A stretch of 64,000 nucleotides of DNA from Ostrinia nubilalis (taxonomy: Eukaryota; Arthropoda; Insecta; Lepidoptera; Crambidae): the NCBI RefSeq assembly GCF_963855985.1, contig NC_087118.1, positions 6,510,001 through 6,574,000 on the forward strand. Direction: 5' to 3'. The notes beneath the pieces were generated by a model that was given only the letters and a program-made list of their open reading frames with translations, was not told the DNA's origin and searched no databases. This document shows positions 39,201 to 48,080 of this stretch, piece by piece. Each line of letters opens with the position of its first letter. The stretch's first letter is position 1. The translations under genes and the position numbers were made by a program.

Positions 39201-41167
39201 TAGCTGAAGTAGAGCTACTCGTTCGGATATTCCCTTGAAACATACAATGTTCTTCTTATGGCGCTTGTTTACAATAAATCCAACTCCGTACAACCCCGGT
39301 GTTTGTCCCATGTAATAGAGAATGAAGTCTTCATGTTCTTCTATAGAATTACCAAAACGTCTAGTTTCAGAAAGACCAATGACGTCGTATTTGATATCTT
39401 TCAAGGCTTCACTTAGTTCTAGAAGACGAGAGTAGGATAATAGCGTTCTGACATTATATGTTGCTATGTAGAGTTTACTGTACTCAGAATTATTATCTGT
39501 ATAATGTGTTTTCTCTAGAGGGTTTTGGTCTACGTCTCCCACGGGGACCAGCCGTGTTGGGAGAGGTGGGGGTGGGGGGACGCTGCTTAGTTTTTTGGAG
39601 GTTCTTGATAATCTTGACTTGTAGAGGCTTTGGCCGCTGCTGGGTTTAGCTGTGAGGGTCGCAAGAAATTCGTTATAATCTGAGATTTATTTTTCTTGGG
39701 TATTTGTTTCGGCTGTTCTTCATTTGGTATTTCATGAGTGTGCACAGCTTCCGGTGACTCTGATAAATATCTTTTATTTGAATTTGCACCTTTGCGTGTA
39801 TAGGTTTGCTTATCTCGAGGTTTTATCTGGACTATTTTGTCGTAACGAAGCATTACTTTTTCTCCGGATAATCGTTTTCTTTGGAGTTCCTCTTGGAGCT
39901 CTTTTCGTTTTTGTAAAACAGCTGGTGAGTAGTCTTCCTTTATGTAAATGCCTGTATTTTCAAGTGTTCTCTTCTGTTTTAAGAGTTCTAGTTTTCTGCT
40001 AGTTGTTGTGGTTGTAACAACAACTGGTCTTACTTTACCTTTGTTCTTTCCTAGTCTGGCCACTATTTCAATTTCCCATTTGGGGCATTCTATCTTCATT
40101 GTTTTATTTATGACGTCTAGGATTGACTTAAGCAGATCTTCATAACTGTTTTCTGTTTCTGGAACACCAAAGAAAATTATATTTCTCCTTCTCAATTTCT
40201 TATCTAAAAAATCTATAGTTTTTTGTTGCTCTTCGATTTTTTGCTCGAGTTGATTTGTTTTTGTTTCAAAGCGGTAGAATTTTTCATCGATATTTTTATT
40301 TATAGCCTCTTTTATATTCTCCTCCATGCTCTTTATGTCTTGCTTCTGTTGTGCTAATTCATTTTGTATATTTTGCAGAACTTTCATTATTTCTTCCATT
40401 GTTATCTATAATTATTTGCGAAAAAGCGACCTCTAGTGGCAGGTGTCCTAATTAGTAGCTATAGTAATGCTTGTTGTCAAGCAGCGGCAGTCTAATTTGC
40501 TAATGAATGAGTGTTACGATGTGGTTCGGCAACTCGTTCATAGATGGCGCTTAATTGTACCTCCAAATGTAGGATGATTCATAATGACCTGTAGTTTTGA
40601 GGTTAGACTTTGCAATTTCGCAAATAATCGTTTTCCAATAGTTCTTTGCACTTATGGTAAATTTGGACTGACCTTCTATTTATACTGTTGTATCGTTCTT
40701 TTCTGGAATCTGTATCTAACCCGATTTTTTCGTGTACACCGTTACGTGCTATTTCACAAGTTTTTGCTGGGAATTCGAAGGTTTCACACTGGTTACACAA
40801 TACTCTTGATGTTTTGCGCTTTTCTTCACAAAATTGTAACACTTTGGATGAAGATTAATCGTTATTATTAATTTTAATTCTTAAAATTGTACAGAGCCGA
40901 TGTCAAAGAATTATCGTACCTTATATAAAAGGTAAACATATTCTTGTAAAAGGAGATGAAAATATTAAATGGGTGCATAATTTATGTAATCAAAATGATG
41001 TTATGAATGTAACATATCTTGGTGCCCCGCCTTTAAATACTCTTTATAATCTTTATTGTGTAGATGATCCCAAATTATACAACTGTGTGAACCACGAGAA
41101 AATTTGCGCATTAAAAAATGTAATATGTTTAAAAAAATGGTGCGATGAAAAAAATGTAGCAATATGA
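36261..41167 (+). CDS. Conserved Polinton protein of unknown function, copy 2, split by an RTE
   Basis: Parts 36261-36495 and 40914-41167 flank the RTE at 36496-40902, whose duplication is TCAAAGAATTA. Ignoring the insertion and one duplicate, the frame stays open to the stop at 41165-41167 (162 residues). It is paralogous to 34235-34714: it shares the IVVDLQGFKNNRNEF start, QVCWIEKNRGYRWNEGYI, a KGDENIKWV block and a C-terminal CVNHEKICALKNV. Tandem duplication in the Polinton preceded the insertions. The function is unknown. Confidence 0.7.
36675..39542 (-). CDS. ORF2: endonuclease-reverse transcriptase (RTE-like)
   Basis: 955 residues from the ATG at 39542. The APE endonuclease has GDFNAKIG near residue 158 and SDHRMV near 251. 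The RT has NYRPISLLPSIYKL, GFRRGFSTVDH, RQGDPLSP and FADD near residue 708. The C-terminal part has WRWAGHIARL and GRPTTRWANDIV, the RTE-type end. The protein nicks DNA and primes reverse transcription at the target. No lesion is visible. Confidence 0.93.
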   Translation of the reverse strand: MGDVDQNPLEKTHYTDNNSEYSKLYIATYNVRTLLSYSRLLELSEALKDIKYDVIGLSETRRFGNSIEEHEDFILYYMGQTPGLYGVGFIVNKRHKKNIVCFKGISERVALLQLNFNNTEISIIQCYAPTESANDREMECFYATVNKAIKMSTKNIIVMGDFNAKIGQPKTDEYLIMEKYGYGSRNDRGSRLIEFAYENNLAIINTFFKKKPSKRWTWRSPNGSVKNEVDYILTNLQRYTEDMQVINANYPSDHRMVRATLQLQPAKKSRISYGKNTNSNLKNDKEIHAYKESLHDNLYHLIACQQSYTVQQIYDEIVSAINDSLKKAQGSLKHRSKESVLSTNTKKLISRRKELQKIKPKTRSMKNELKALYKLISKRIKFDYNTHRQRTFEKHITQTRSLKRAHKELTSHKKWIEGLEASNKTTYNRNEILQVATSFYRDLYRSKKQESALTLPRETSSRIQDIDVEEVAKAISKLKFDKSPGPDKITNEALKLAHSNLIILLTQLFNLVLKTATTPKQWSDSDTILLYKKGDPNNIGNYRPISLLPSIYKLFASILEKRIRNTIEQHQPIEQAGFRRGFSTVDHIHSIEMLIEKYQEFQRPLYLVFIDYQKAFDSVYHHSIWEALQSQNIETEYLKVLQNIYLNCNSRVRLETTGPPIAIERGVRQGDPLSPTIFIAVLQWVIGNLDWGRIGLNIDNQYISHLRFADDIVLVSENTTELQSMINALHAASQQVGLEINRSKTNIMTNHNKTPVYLGNEMLEYVDTYIYLGKQMSFHKQRNEQEIERRVANAWKKFWTLKEIMKSEMPTKIKQIVMDTCILPSLTYASQTWKFTNRVEMKIRTCQRSMERSLLKVKKIQKIPHQDIRKKTKVTDALCYSKKLKWRWAGHIARLTDNRWTKRLTSWLGPSGTRKRGRPTTRWANDIVQVAGEQWMNVAGDRDTWHSLEEAFTSN
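39587..40399 (-). CDS. ORF1: coiled-coil/RRM-like nucleic acid chaperone
   Basis: 270 residues from the ATG at 40399. Residues 1-70 are a heptad-rich coiled coil (IQNELAQQKQDIKSMEENI). Next comes RRRNIIFFGVPE, the start of an RRM-like fold as in L1-type ORF1 proteins, then a basic C-terminal region (RKELQEELQRKRL) and a Pro/Gln-rich tail. It would trimerise and coat the element RNA. ORF1 is not universal in the RTE clade, so its presence marks a two-ORF lineage. It ends 44 bp before the ATG of ORF2. Confidence 0.8.
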   Translation of the reverse strand: MEEIMKVLQNIQNELAQQKQDIKSMEENIKEAINKNIDEKFYRFETKTNQLEQKIEEQQKTIDFLDKKLRRRNIIFFGVPETENSYEDLLKSILDVINKTMKIECPKWEIEIVARLGKNKGKVRPVVVTTTTTSRKLELLKQKRTLENTGIYIKEDYSPAVLQKRKELQEELQRKRLSGEKVMLRYDKIVQIKPRDKQTYTRKGANSNKRYLSESPEAVHTHEIPNEEQPKQIPKKNKSQIITNFLRPSQLNPAAAKASTSQDYQEPPKN

Positions 41168-41477
41168 TTTTATTGTATTATTTTAGTGTAGTGTTATTTT
41201 AATTATTATATTGTGTAAATTAATAGAATCTAGTTACTGTTTTATGAATATTTTAAATGATAAATAAATGTAATTAATAAAACAAACTGTTTAATTTTAA
41301 CTAAACCTAAATTATATTTTTTTTAAGATTGAGAAATTTATAAGATGAATAGTTAAAACTGAAAGATGGATAATGAAAATCGTACGATGATAAAAACTGT
41401 TGAAAATAATTGAAACATGAATCAATAAAAGATGAAAACTAGTGATGTTATTTTGAACTCTAAAGACTAAAAAAATT
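41168..41477. other. Right end of Polinton and diverged hairpin-MITE arm
   Basis: AT-rich. The segment 41380-41450 (CGTACGATGATAAAAACTG to GATGAAAACTAGTGATG) resembles an arm of the hairpin repeat next to it. No Polinton TIR is recognised. The right boundary of the Polinton is set at about 41290 only because coding ends there. Confidence 0.4.
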
Positions 41478-41682
41478 GGTAAAATTGGGGTAGCTGGATC
41501 GAAATCATTCCACACATTGTTTTCACTCTTTCATTGATTCATTCAACTATTCAGTTTTCATTACTCATCGTACGTAGCCTCGTACGATGAGAAATGAAAA
41601 CTGAATAGTTGAATACATGAATCAATGAAAAGTGAAAACTAGATGTGTTGAATGCTTTTGATCCAGATACCCCAATTTTACC
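41478..41682. mobile_element. 205-bp hairpin MITE
   Basis: Almost the whole segment is an inverted repeat: GGTAAAATTGGGGTA at the left, TACCCCAATTTTACC at the right, and matching arms through CATTGATTCATTCAACTATT to a CGTACG tip on each side of a 6-bp loop. Mismatches are few. It abuts the truncated pol gene at 41683. Confidence 0.75.
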
Positions 41683-41685
41683 CTA

Positions 41686-42987
41686 CTAATGTTTTACAGC
41701 CCAAACAATCGCAAGTAACTCTTTTTCTATAGTTGGATATCTTTTTTCTGCTTTATTTAAACTGCGACTAGCGTATGCCACAGGTTTTCTATCGCCATTA
41801 CATAATACTGCTCCGACGCCATAACCAGATGCGTCGGTTTGCAAAATAAATTCGTTGTTTTCTGAGAAATTGGGATATTGTAATACAGGGTGTGCGATAA
41901 CATTTTGTTTTAAAATTTCAAATGATTTTTGACAATCCTCATTCCAGTTAAATTTTACATTCTTTCTACATAAATAATTTAGTGGATATGCTTTTGTTGC
42001 AAAATCAGGAATAAATTTACGATAATAATTAACGAAAGCAACGAACCGTTTTATTTCGTCTGCATTCGTTGGCACTGGATAATTTTTAACTGCCTCTATT
42101 TTATTTGGATCTGGTATAACGCCATCTGAAGAGACGACATGACCCAAATAAAGAAGTTCCTTTTGTAAAAAATTACATTTTTGTGGGTTTCATTTTAAGT
42201 TTACCTTTCGTAATCTTTCAAAAATAAAAAAATCTACTAAAGCATACTAAATCATCTTGATACACCAGACATTTTTCATATGTTAGTCCTGTCATAGCCA
42301 TAGTCATCATTCGGGAAAATGAACTTGGGCTAGTTTTAAGACCCATTGGCATCCTAGTCATTTGAAATTGACCTGAACAAAACGCTGTATACTTGCGACT
42401 GTTTGGATCTAAATTCACGTTGTAGTAACCTTGATGTAAATCTAAATGTGAAAAATACATGCAGCCAGATAGAGAATCTAGTATTTCCGTTATATTCGGA
42501 AGCGGAAATTTGTCATCATGAATTACGTTGTTTAGTTTTCTATAATCTATGACCAAACGCCACTTTTTATTCCCTTTGTTATCTTGTTTTTTCGGTACTA
42601 ATAAGATGGGGCTAGACCATTCACTTTGGCAAGGTTCTATGATCCCTTCTGTTAACATATTATCAATTTGACATTTAATTTCTTTTTGTAAAGCATGAGG
42701 TAATCTATATGGTTTGGAATAAATTGACTGAGTGTTTGGTTTCAATTCTATTTGATGACTGTAAATATCTGTTGTTGATAACTTATATCTGAATATTTAG
42801 CACACAAACTCTCTATATTTATTTTTTCTTCTTTATTCAAATGAGTTAAATTTAATTTGGAAAATAATTGTTTGACTCTCGATGCATTTTTCACATTATT
42901 ATCGAAAACACAAATGTTATACTCCTTAGAACTATGAATATCGAGATTTATTTCTGATAAAGTTATGTCTTTAGTATTCGTATTCAA
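41686..42987 (-). pseudogene. pol: Ty3-type reverse transcriptase and RNase H
   Basis: Three frames. 42748-42987 holds the linker after protease. 42218-42745 is the RT palm and fingers with CQSEWSSPILLVPKK, WRLVIDYRKLN, FSHLDLHQGYYNV, FCSGQFQMTRMPMGL and the YQDD catalytic box. 41686-42147 has the RT connection (FVNYYRKFIPDFA) and the RNase H start (ILQTDASGYGVGAVL, then ASRSLNKAEKRY and EKELLAIVWAVKH). One base change or indel near 42745 and another near 42150-42218 split the frame. It copies the element RNA in active relatives. Truncated within RNase H. Confidence 0.9.
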
Positions 42988-42999
42988 AATTCGTACGGG

Positions 43000-43068
43000 T
43001 ATTTTACCATTACGAGGAGTTACTAATGAACTTGCAACAAAAACTCCTTCCGATATTTCATTAGTGCA
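43000..43068 (-). pseudogene. pol: Pol segment on the left of the transposon insertion
   Basis: The minus-strand frame continues from the RT-side ORF through EISEGVFVASSLVTPRNGK to position 43068, where the DNA transposon begins. It resumes at 46143 in phase once the TA duplicate is discounted. This places the insertion in the protease-RT linker. Confidence 0.7.
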
Positions 43069-43070
43069 TA

Positions 43071-46000
43071 TGAGTCGTATAAAACCAAAGGTGGCAATCT
43101 GACGTTTTGGTCAAAATTGAGTTATGGTAGTGGCAACACTGGAAATCTTGAGTAAATTTATATAAACTACTCTCTCGGAATCATAAACGGCTATCTCCCA
43201 TGGTTACAACTGTTTAAAATGGCCCTTAGTACCAAATCCGGCAATCTTCTGATACTTAGAAACAAAGATGGCAATATTGTATTCTCAACCAATAGGAAGC
43301 CTTCAATTTACACGTGATAGTATGGCGCATCTACGGAAAGTTCGTTAATTTGCAGTGCCTTTTAAAGTGAATTATAGGTGTCTAAATCATTGCATTTAGT
43401 TAAATTTATAATAAAAGTGAAGATGGAGAGTCACCCAATACCAGAGACTAATAGATACACAAGAAAGCGGCGAAGAAACACAGAAAACTGGAAGAAGAAT
43501 GTGGCCAAAAAAATGAGGTTAGTTTCAATCTAGGGTTGTCCATTTTAAATTCGTGTTGTCCGCGTACAACTGGGCTTTTTAAGATTCTTATTATAATTCC
43601 GGTGTATGTAAGTAACTAACTAAGTATGTAAACAAATCTAGGAAATCGATTATAACTTACTCCTAATTATCGTATCGATTTGAAACTTGGAGATTGTACT
43701 ATGTAAATCGGATGACAATACAATAATTTGGTACAATCGAGCTGATCTAATCATGGAACCAGAAGGGGAACTTTTCAGTAGCTTTCTTCTTAATCCTTTT
43801 GAGTTTTGGCTTGTTTGGTTTAAATTGATAAGTCCGATATAATATCTTTAAGAGTGCATTTTTATTGTTATGAAACTATAATTTATTTGCTTTATTTTGT
43901 AGAATTACATGCTATTTTTGAACTCATAAAAATCTCCACAGGTATTCAGCGAAAGGTTTGCCACTCAAAGTATGCACTCATGACACAAAGTCCTTACAGT
44001 GCTGTAAACTAAACATGAATCAACTGATGAGGCTACACAAAGCATTTTACATTACAAACAAAAAAGCTGATCAAGATGCTCTTATTTTGAAACATTGTTC
44101 TATTGTGCCAGCTAAACAAAAACGAGGATATAAGGGTAAGAAACAAACTACCATAAAATACTCTGTATTTATTGACCACCAGAAGTTCCCCATATGCCAA
44201 AAATTTTTCTTATCAATTTTTGGAATAACGAAGCACAGGGTGTCTTATGTATTATATAGATTCTATTATACAGGCGAATCGCTCAAAGAACATCGTGGAG
44301 GGGATCGGGTATCTCTGAAATATGCAGATAAAAAGAAATCCATACATAGCTTCATACAAAAGTTGAATTGCGTAGAATCGCATTATTGCAGAAAGACAAA
44401 ATCTGCTGAAAGAAAATATCTACCCTCAGAACTGAACATAAAAAAGCTATACGATATGTATGTAAAAAGTGAATATTTTTATCCTGGAACAAAACAATCT
44501 TATTTTAGAAATATCTTTAATAACTGTTACAATATAGGATTCGGCACTCCAAAAACTGACGTGTGTTCAGTATGCTTGCAATTGTCTGAAAAGATTAAAG
44601 CTGAAACAGACACAGGAAAAAAGAATCAACTTATGACCGAAAAGAGAGTCCATTGCTTAAGAGCAAAAGCATTTTTTGAAAAACTTCGTGAAGAATGTGA
44701 CGGTCTTATAACAATCTCGTTTGACTGTCAAAAAAATTTGCCGCTCCCTAAACTACCGGATCAAATCAGTTATTACACTCGTCAGTTATACTTCTTTAAC
44801 CTCACAATGGTTGTGGGATCGTCAAATACTTCACTGGGAAAAGATCGTGTATTTGCTTATTGCTGCACCGAAAATCAGTTTAATAAGGACTCGAATTTAG
44901 TTGCTTCTGCCCTATATCATCGATTGTCGCAAATTGATAAAACAGATATCAGAAATATTCGTTTGGTCGCCGACGGATGCGGAGGCCAAAATAAGAATTG
45001 TATAGTCTTAGGAGCTTGTAGTAAGTGGCTATTAGAGAATCAAGATATATCGAGCATAGAATTAGTGTTTCCAGTAACTGGACATTCCTACATGCCAGCA
45101 GATCGACAGTTCGGAATAATTGAAAAAAAATTAAGGAAAATGGAAACGATTGTCCATCCTGATGAAATAATGGATGTGATCTCTGAAACTTCAACAATAA
45201 TCAAACTAGGAAGTGACTGTCCAGTTAAAGACTGGAGGAGTTCTGTTAAAAGTGTGGTCAAAGATACGACCTCTTGGCCCATCAAATTTAAGGAATGCAA
45301 AAGGTTTATTTTGAAAAGATCAAAAAAGGCGGGAAATGTTCTTATCAGAGGGGAATTGTTTTACAAAAGTGATCTAGGAAAAGCCGTTAACGTTTGTCAG
45401 AGGCAAAAAAATATTGCTATGATTATCCCACAAACAATCGGTGATATTAAGGCTTTGAATAAAAACAAGTTACAAGATGTTAAAATGTTGTTAAAGAAAC
45501 ATTTTGGAGACGACTGGGTAGATATCGCTTCTTTATCATTTTACAAAGATGTGCTGTCTTCACAGTCCGCATTAGCAGCTCCATCTACTGAAACTAATTA
45601 CTGTGAAGAGTTATTGGCTGATACTAGCGAACTGCGTATTTGAAAATACGACTCACAGTTAAAATCTTGTGGTCATAAGTAAATTTGTAATGAGAAAAGT
45701 AATTGATTACTGTTTGTAAGAAAGTCTAATTTGAGGCTCATTTATGTGACTAAACATTTTTATTTTATTAAATAAACAATGAGTAATATTTTTCTTGTTT
45801 CGTTTGATTGACAACCCTGCATATTATTTATTTTCAAAATGGCTGCCTATTTAAAACTTCGTAACAAAAACGGCATTCTGCTCTTAGTTCAGTACCAAAT
45901 ACGGCAATCTTCATTTTTCAATGACAAAGGCGGCAATCTGAATTAAATAATTACGATTTTTGTCTATAATTATAATATTCTATGTGATTTACGTTGTGTC

Positions 46001-46140
46001 ATTGAATATTCGTAGAAAATGCACTATTTTAAAAATATTCTTGTTGTTGTAAAAAGTAAATCTAGCGTATACAACGTTTTTTTCATTTTGCCGACAATGA
46101 GTCAAACTGCAGATGGCCGCCTTTGGTTTTATACGACTCA
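43071..46140 (+). mobile_element. DNA transposon with intact two-exon transposase
   Basis: The ends TGAGTCGTATAAAACCAAAG and its inverse (about 31 bp of TIR with two mismatches) are flanked by TA (43069-43070 and 46141-46142). Subterminal GGCAATCT words recur on both sides (43092, 43240, 43270, 45905, 45930), likely transposase-binding sites. It is 3070 bp. The transposase is spliced and open. It is inserted in the pol gene of the Ty3 element in opposite orientation. Confidence 0.85.
43423..45643 (+). CDS. Two-exon DDE-type transposase, superfamily not certain
   Basis: Exon 1 is 43423-43517 (Arg/Lys-rich, TRKRRRNTENWKKN), donor GTTAGT; intron 43518-43941; acceptor CTCCACAG; exon 2 is 43942-45643. 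The codon AG/G is split by the intron. The product has 598 residues. A Cys pair near the middle (TDVCSVCLQLSE) looks zinc-binding. Candidate catalytic residues are D293 in ISFDCQKN, D376 in VADGCGGQNKN and E426 in GIIEKKL, the last preceded by GHSYMPADRQFG. The DGCGGQNKN and GHSYMPADRQFG motifs resemble the DUF7869-like transposase proteins seen widely in insects. No stop or frameshift is visible, so it may be active. Confidence 0.75.
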
Positions 46141-46142
46141 TA

Positions 46143-46641
46143 TAACACATTCCTCAGTTAAGTTCGTGTTTACATATTGGATGGATTCTGACCTTGCTGG
46201 TAAAGTCATTAAAAAGTCTTTCGAACTAAATAATTTAATGATAGTTTCAGTTGAATCGCTATGTCGTAACTACAACGTTTCATTATTAAAGTCTATAACA
46301 GATTTATGTTTGCCTAAAAAGTCTTGGCCGATAATTCCATGAGCCTTACAAGGCAAGGAATCAAATACATAAAACTTGTGTTCAATGCACTGCCCGTGTA
46401 CTGTTAATTGCATAAACACGTATCCGATTGCCTGAACTTTGCCTCCTATTCCATTTATGATAATGTTGTCTCTATGCACTGGAATACCTAACTGGGCAAC
46501 ATGTTTATATTTTAAAGCAGAAATTGATGCACCTGTATCTAAAAGGAAAGTCAACGCATAGTTGTTATTGTGATACAGTTCTACGAAAAAACTACTGTCA
46601 CATGCCAAAATATTATAATTATTAGACTCGAAAAAACTCAT
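46143..46641 (-). pseudogene. pol: Ty3 retropepsin region of pol
   Basis: The ATG at 46641 opens a frame with FLLDTGASISALKYKHVAQL (active-site DTGA) and HGIIGQDFLG (the second hallmark, I-I-G-x-D). It reads through to a TAG at 46270-46272, after which the same frame continues toward the transposon junction. It starts within the last 20 bases of gag, in the +1 (equivalently -2) frame, not the usual -1, so either a programmed shift of that kind or a one-base change is present. The protease would cut Gag-Pol. Confidence 0.85.
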
Positions 46642-47848
46642 TTTCTAGCTCATAATGCTGACTTGAAGTACTGGGCTGTGGCTGTGAAGCCTGAGAACCT
46701 TGTGAATCATTAGTGACAGTCCTGATTTGCCCTCTAAACTGTCTATTACCCCTGTAATTATTATTAAAATAATTATTTCGGTAGTTACCTCTACCTCCTC
46801 GATGTGCAGGGTATCGGTATCCGCTTGGCTGCGACTGAGGCTGTTGAACATCCTGCCGAGTGTCTCTGGACGGATGCGATCTACGGTCGTTATTACGACC
46901 ACGGCCTCGCTGTCGTCCTCGGCCCATGGTTCCAAATCCCCTGTTATTGTATTGTTGCCTTGAATGGAAATTATTATTATTACGAGTATACCTCATCGAC
47001 ATGATTTCGGGCTGTGTATTTGAGGCCGCTACGTCTTCGTCGACTGCAGCTTGTATCGCATCCTTCAGTGATCCGAACCTCTGAGCTGAAATAATCGTGC
47101 TGATCCTACGATTTCGCAATCCGTCACTAAATTGTCTAATGGCTTGTTTTTCATTAATTTCTTTCAAAACATTGTATTTTTCGCTATTTCCATCGGATTG
47201 AGAAACCGTTAGGTCAACAAACATTTCGGAAAGCTTTTTCCCATAATCGTTAATCGACATATCATTTTGCCGAAAATTAAGTAATTGCTTTTGCAAAGAA
47301 CTTGCCGATTTCTGTGGCAATAAAATATGTTTCATATCAGTCAAAAGCTCTGAAATTGTGTCGTATTGGCTATCTAACTTTAGTTTCGCTCCTTGTGAAA
47401 GTCGACTCTTAAATACAAAATTAATTAATATCTTTTTGGAATCGTTATTAATGACTGAACTATAATATTCTATGCCATCAATTAGTTGTCTTGTCACCGT
47501 AATTTCGTCCGTCATGACCGGCAATAAGCTCAAAGCAACTTTTAAATCAAAATTCTCCATATTTGCTAAATCACATATAGCATCGATTTGATTGCACAAC
47601 TCACAAATCTCCTTATATAATTTAATAAAATTGTCACAATAGGTATTTATTAATGTTTGTTCATCTGTGTTTAATCTCTCGATTCTACTTATATTATGTA
47701 AATAATTATTATATTGATCAACAATTAATTTGGCCTCGTTAAGCTTTTTATTTATTATTTCTCCTTTTCTTTTAGAAGGGCCAATTTTTATTAAATAAGT
47801 TCTTATTACTAATAAACTGTCATACAATTCCTTTATAAATTTTGCCAT
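46622..47848 (-). CDS. gag: Ty3-type Gag
   Basis: 408 residues from the ATG at 47848. The N-terminal two thirds are alpha-helical, with capsid-like blocks such as EYYSSVINNDSKKILINFVF, LLNFRQNDMSINDYGKKLSE and QAIRQFSDGLRNRRISTII, as in errantivirus/Ty3 Gag. The C-terminus is Arg/Gly/Asn/Gln-rich (GRGRQRGRGRNN) with no CCHC knuckle, so RNA binding is by an RGG-like tail. The frame is intact. It would build the particle. Confidence 0.85.
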   Translation of the reverse strand: MAKFIKELYDSLLVIRTYLIKIGPSKRKGEIINKKLNEAKLIVDQYNNYLHNISRIERLNTDEQTLINTYCDNFIKLYKEICELCNQIDAICDLANMENFDLKVALSLLPVMTDEITVTRQLIDGIEYYSSVINNDSKKILINFVFKSRLSQGAKLKLDSQYDTISELLTDMKHILLPQKSASSLQKQLLNFRQNDMSINDYGKKLSEMFVDLTVSQSDGNSEKYNVLKEINEKQAIRQFSDGLRNRRISTIISAQRFGSLKDAIQAAVDEDVAASNTQPEIMSMRYTRNNNNFHSRQQYNNRGFGTMGRGRQRGRGRNNDRRSHPSRDTRQDVQQPQSQPSGYRYPAHRGGRGNYRNNYFNNNYRGNRQFRGQIRTVTNDSQGSQASQPQPSTSSQHYELENEFFRV

Positions 47849-48080
47849 AAAATAATAGCAATAATCAGATCATAACTGAATAGAAATATACTATAATAAT
47901 TATTTTTACTTACAAGTTTTGGAAAGTACCTATTTCACATGTAAAACTTAATGTTCATAATATTTAATTTCTTGTAAAACTTAATGTTCATAATATTTAA
48001 TTTCTTGGATATCGTCCGCGCACCGTAATTGAAATATAAATCACTGATAGTTATACGTATCACTTTATATCACTTTACAC

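Larger units (their letters stand above)
36496..40902 (-). mobile_element. Full-length two-ORF RTE-like non-LTR retrotransposon
   Basis: A 4.4-kb insertion with the 11-bp duplication TCAAAGAATTA (36485-36495 and 40903-40913). On the minus strand it has a 5' UTR of about 500 bp, ORF1, a 44-bp gap, ORF2 and a 180-bp 3' UTR ending in an A/T-rich simple repeat. Both ORFs are open, so this copy may be recent or active. It is a different family from the RTE at 16386. Confidence 0.9.
5197..41290 (+). mobile_element. Polinton/Maverick carcass with nested insertions
   Basis: All recognised Polinton genes lie on the plus strand in the order polymerase B, ATPase, DUF8207-like, small ORF, integrase with chromodomain, hydrophobic virion-type protein, protease, small basic ORF, capsid, and two paralogous unknown genes. 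The left end is truncated inside the polymerase, and no TIR is recognised on either side. Discounting the nested elements, the Polinton DNA adds up to roughly 9-10 kb, shorter than a typical 15-20 kb element. The N-terminal polymerase region and a separate minor capsid gene were not found. The right boundary is approximate. Confidence 0.85.

Noticed and set aside
43423..45643. A host gene interrupted by or next to repeats
   Set aside because: The frame is enclosed by TIRs and a TA duplication inside a retrotransposon pol gene, so it is a transposase.
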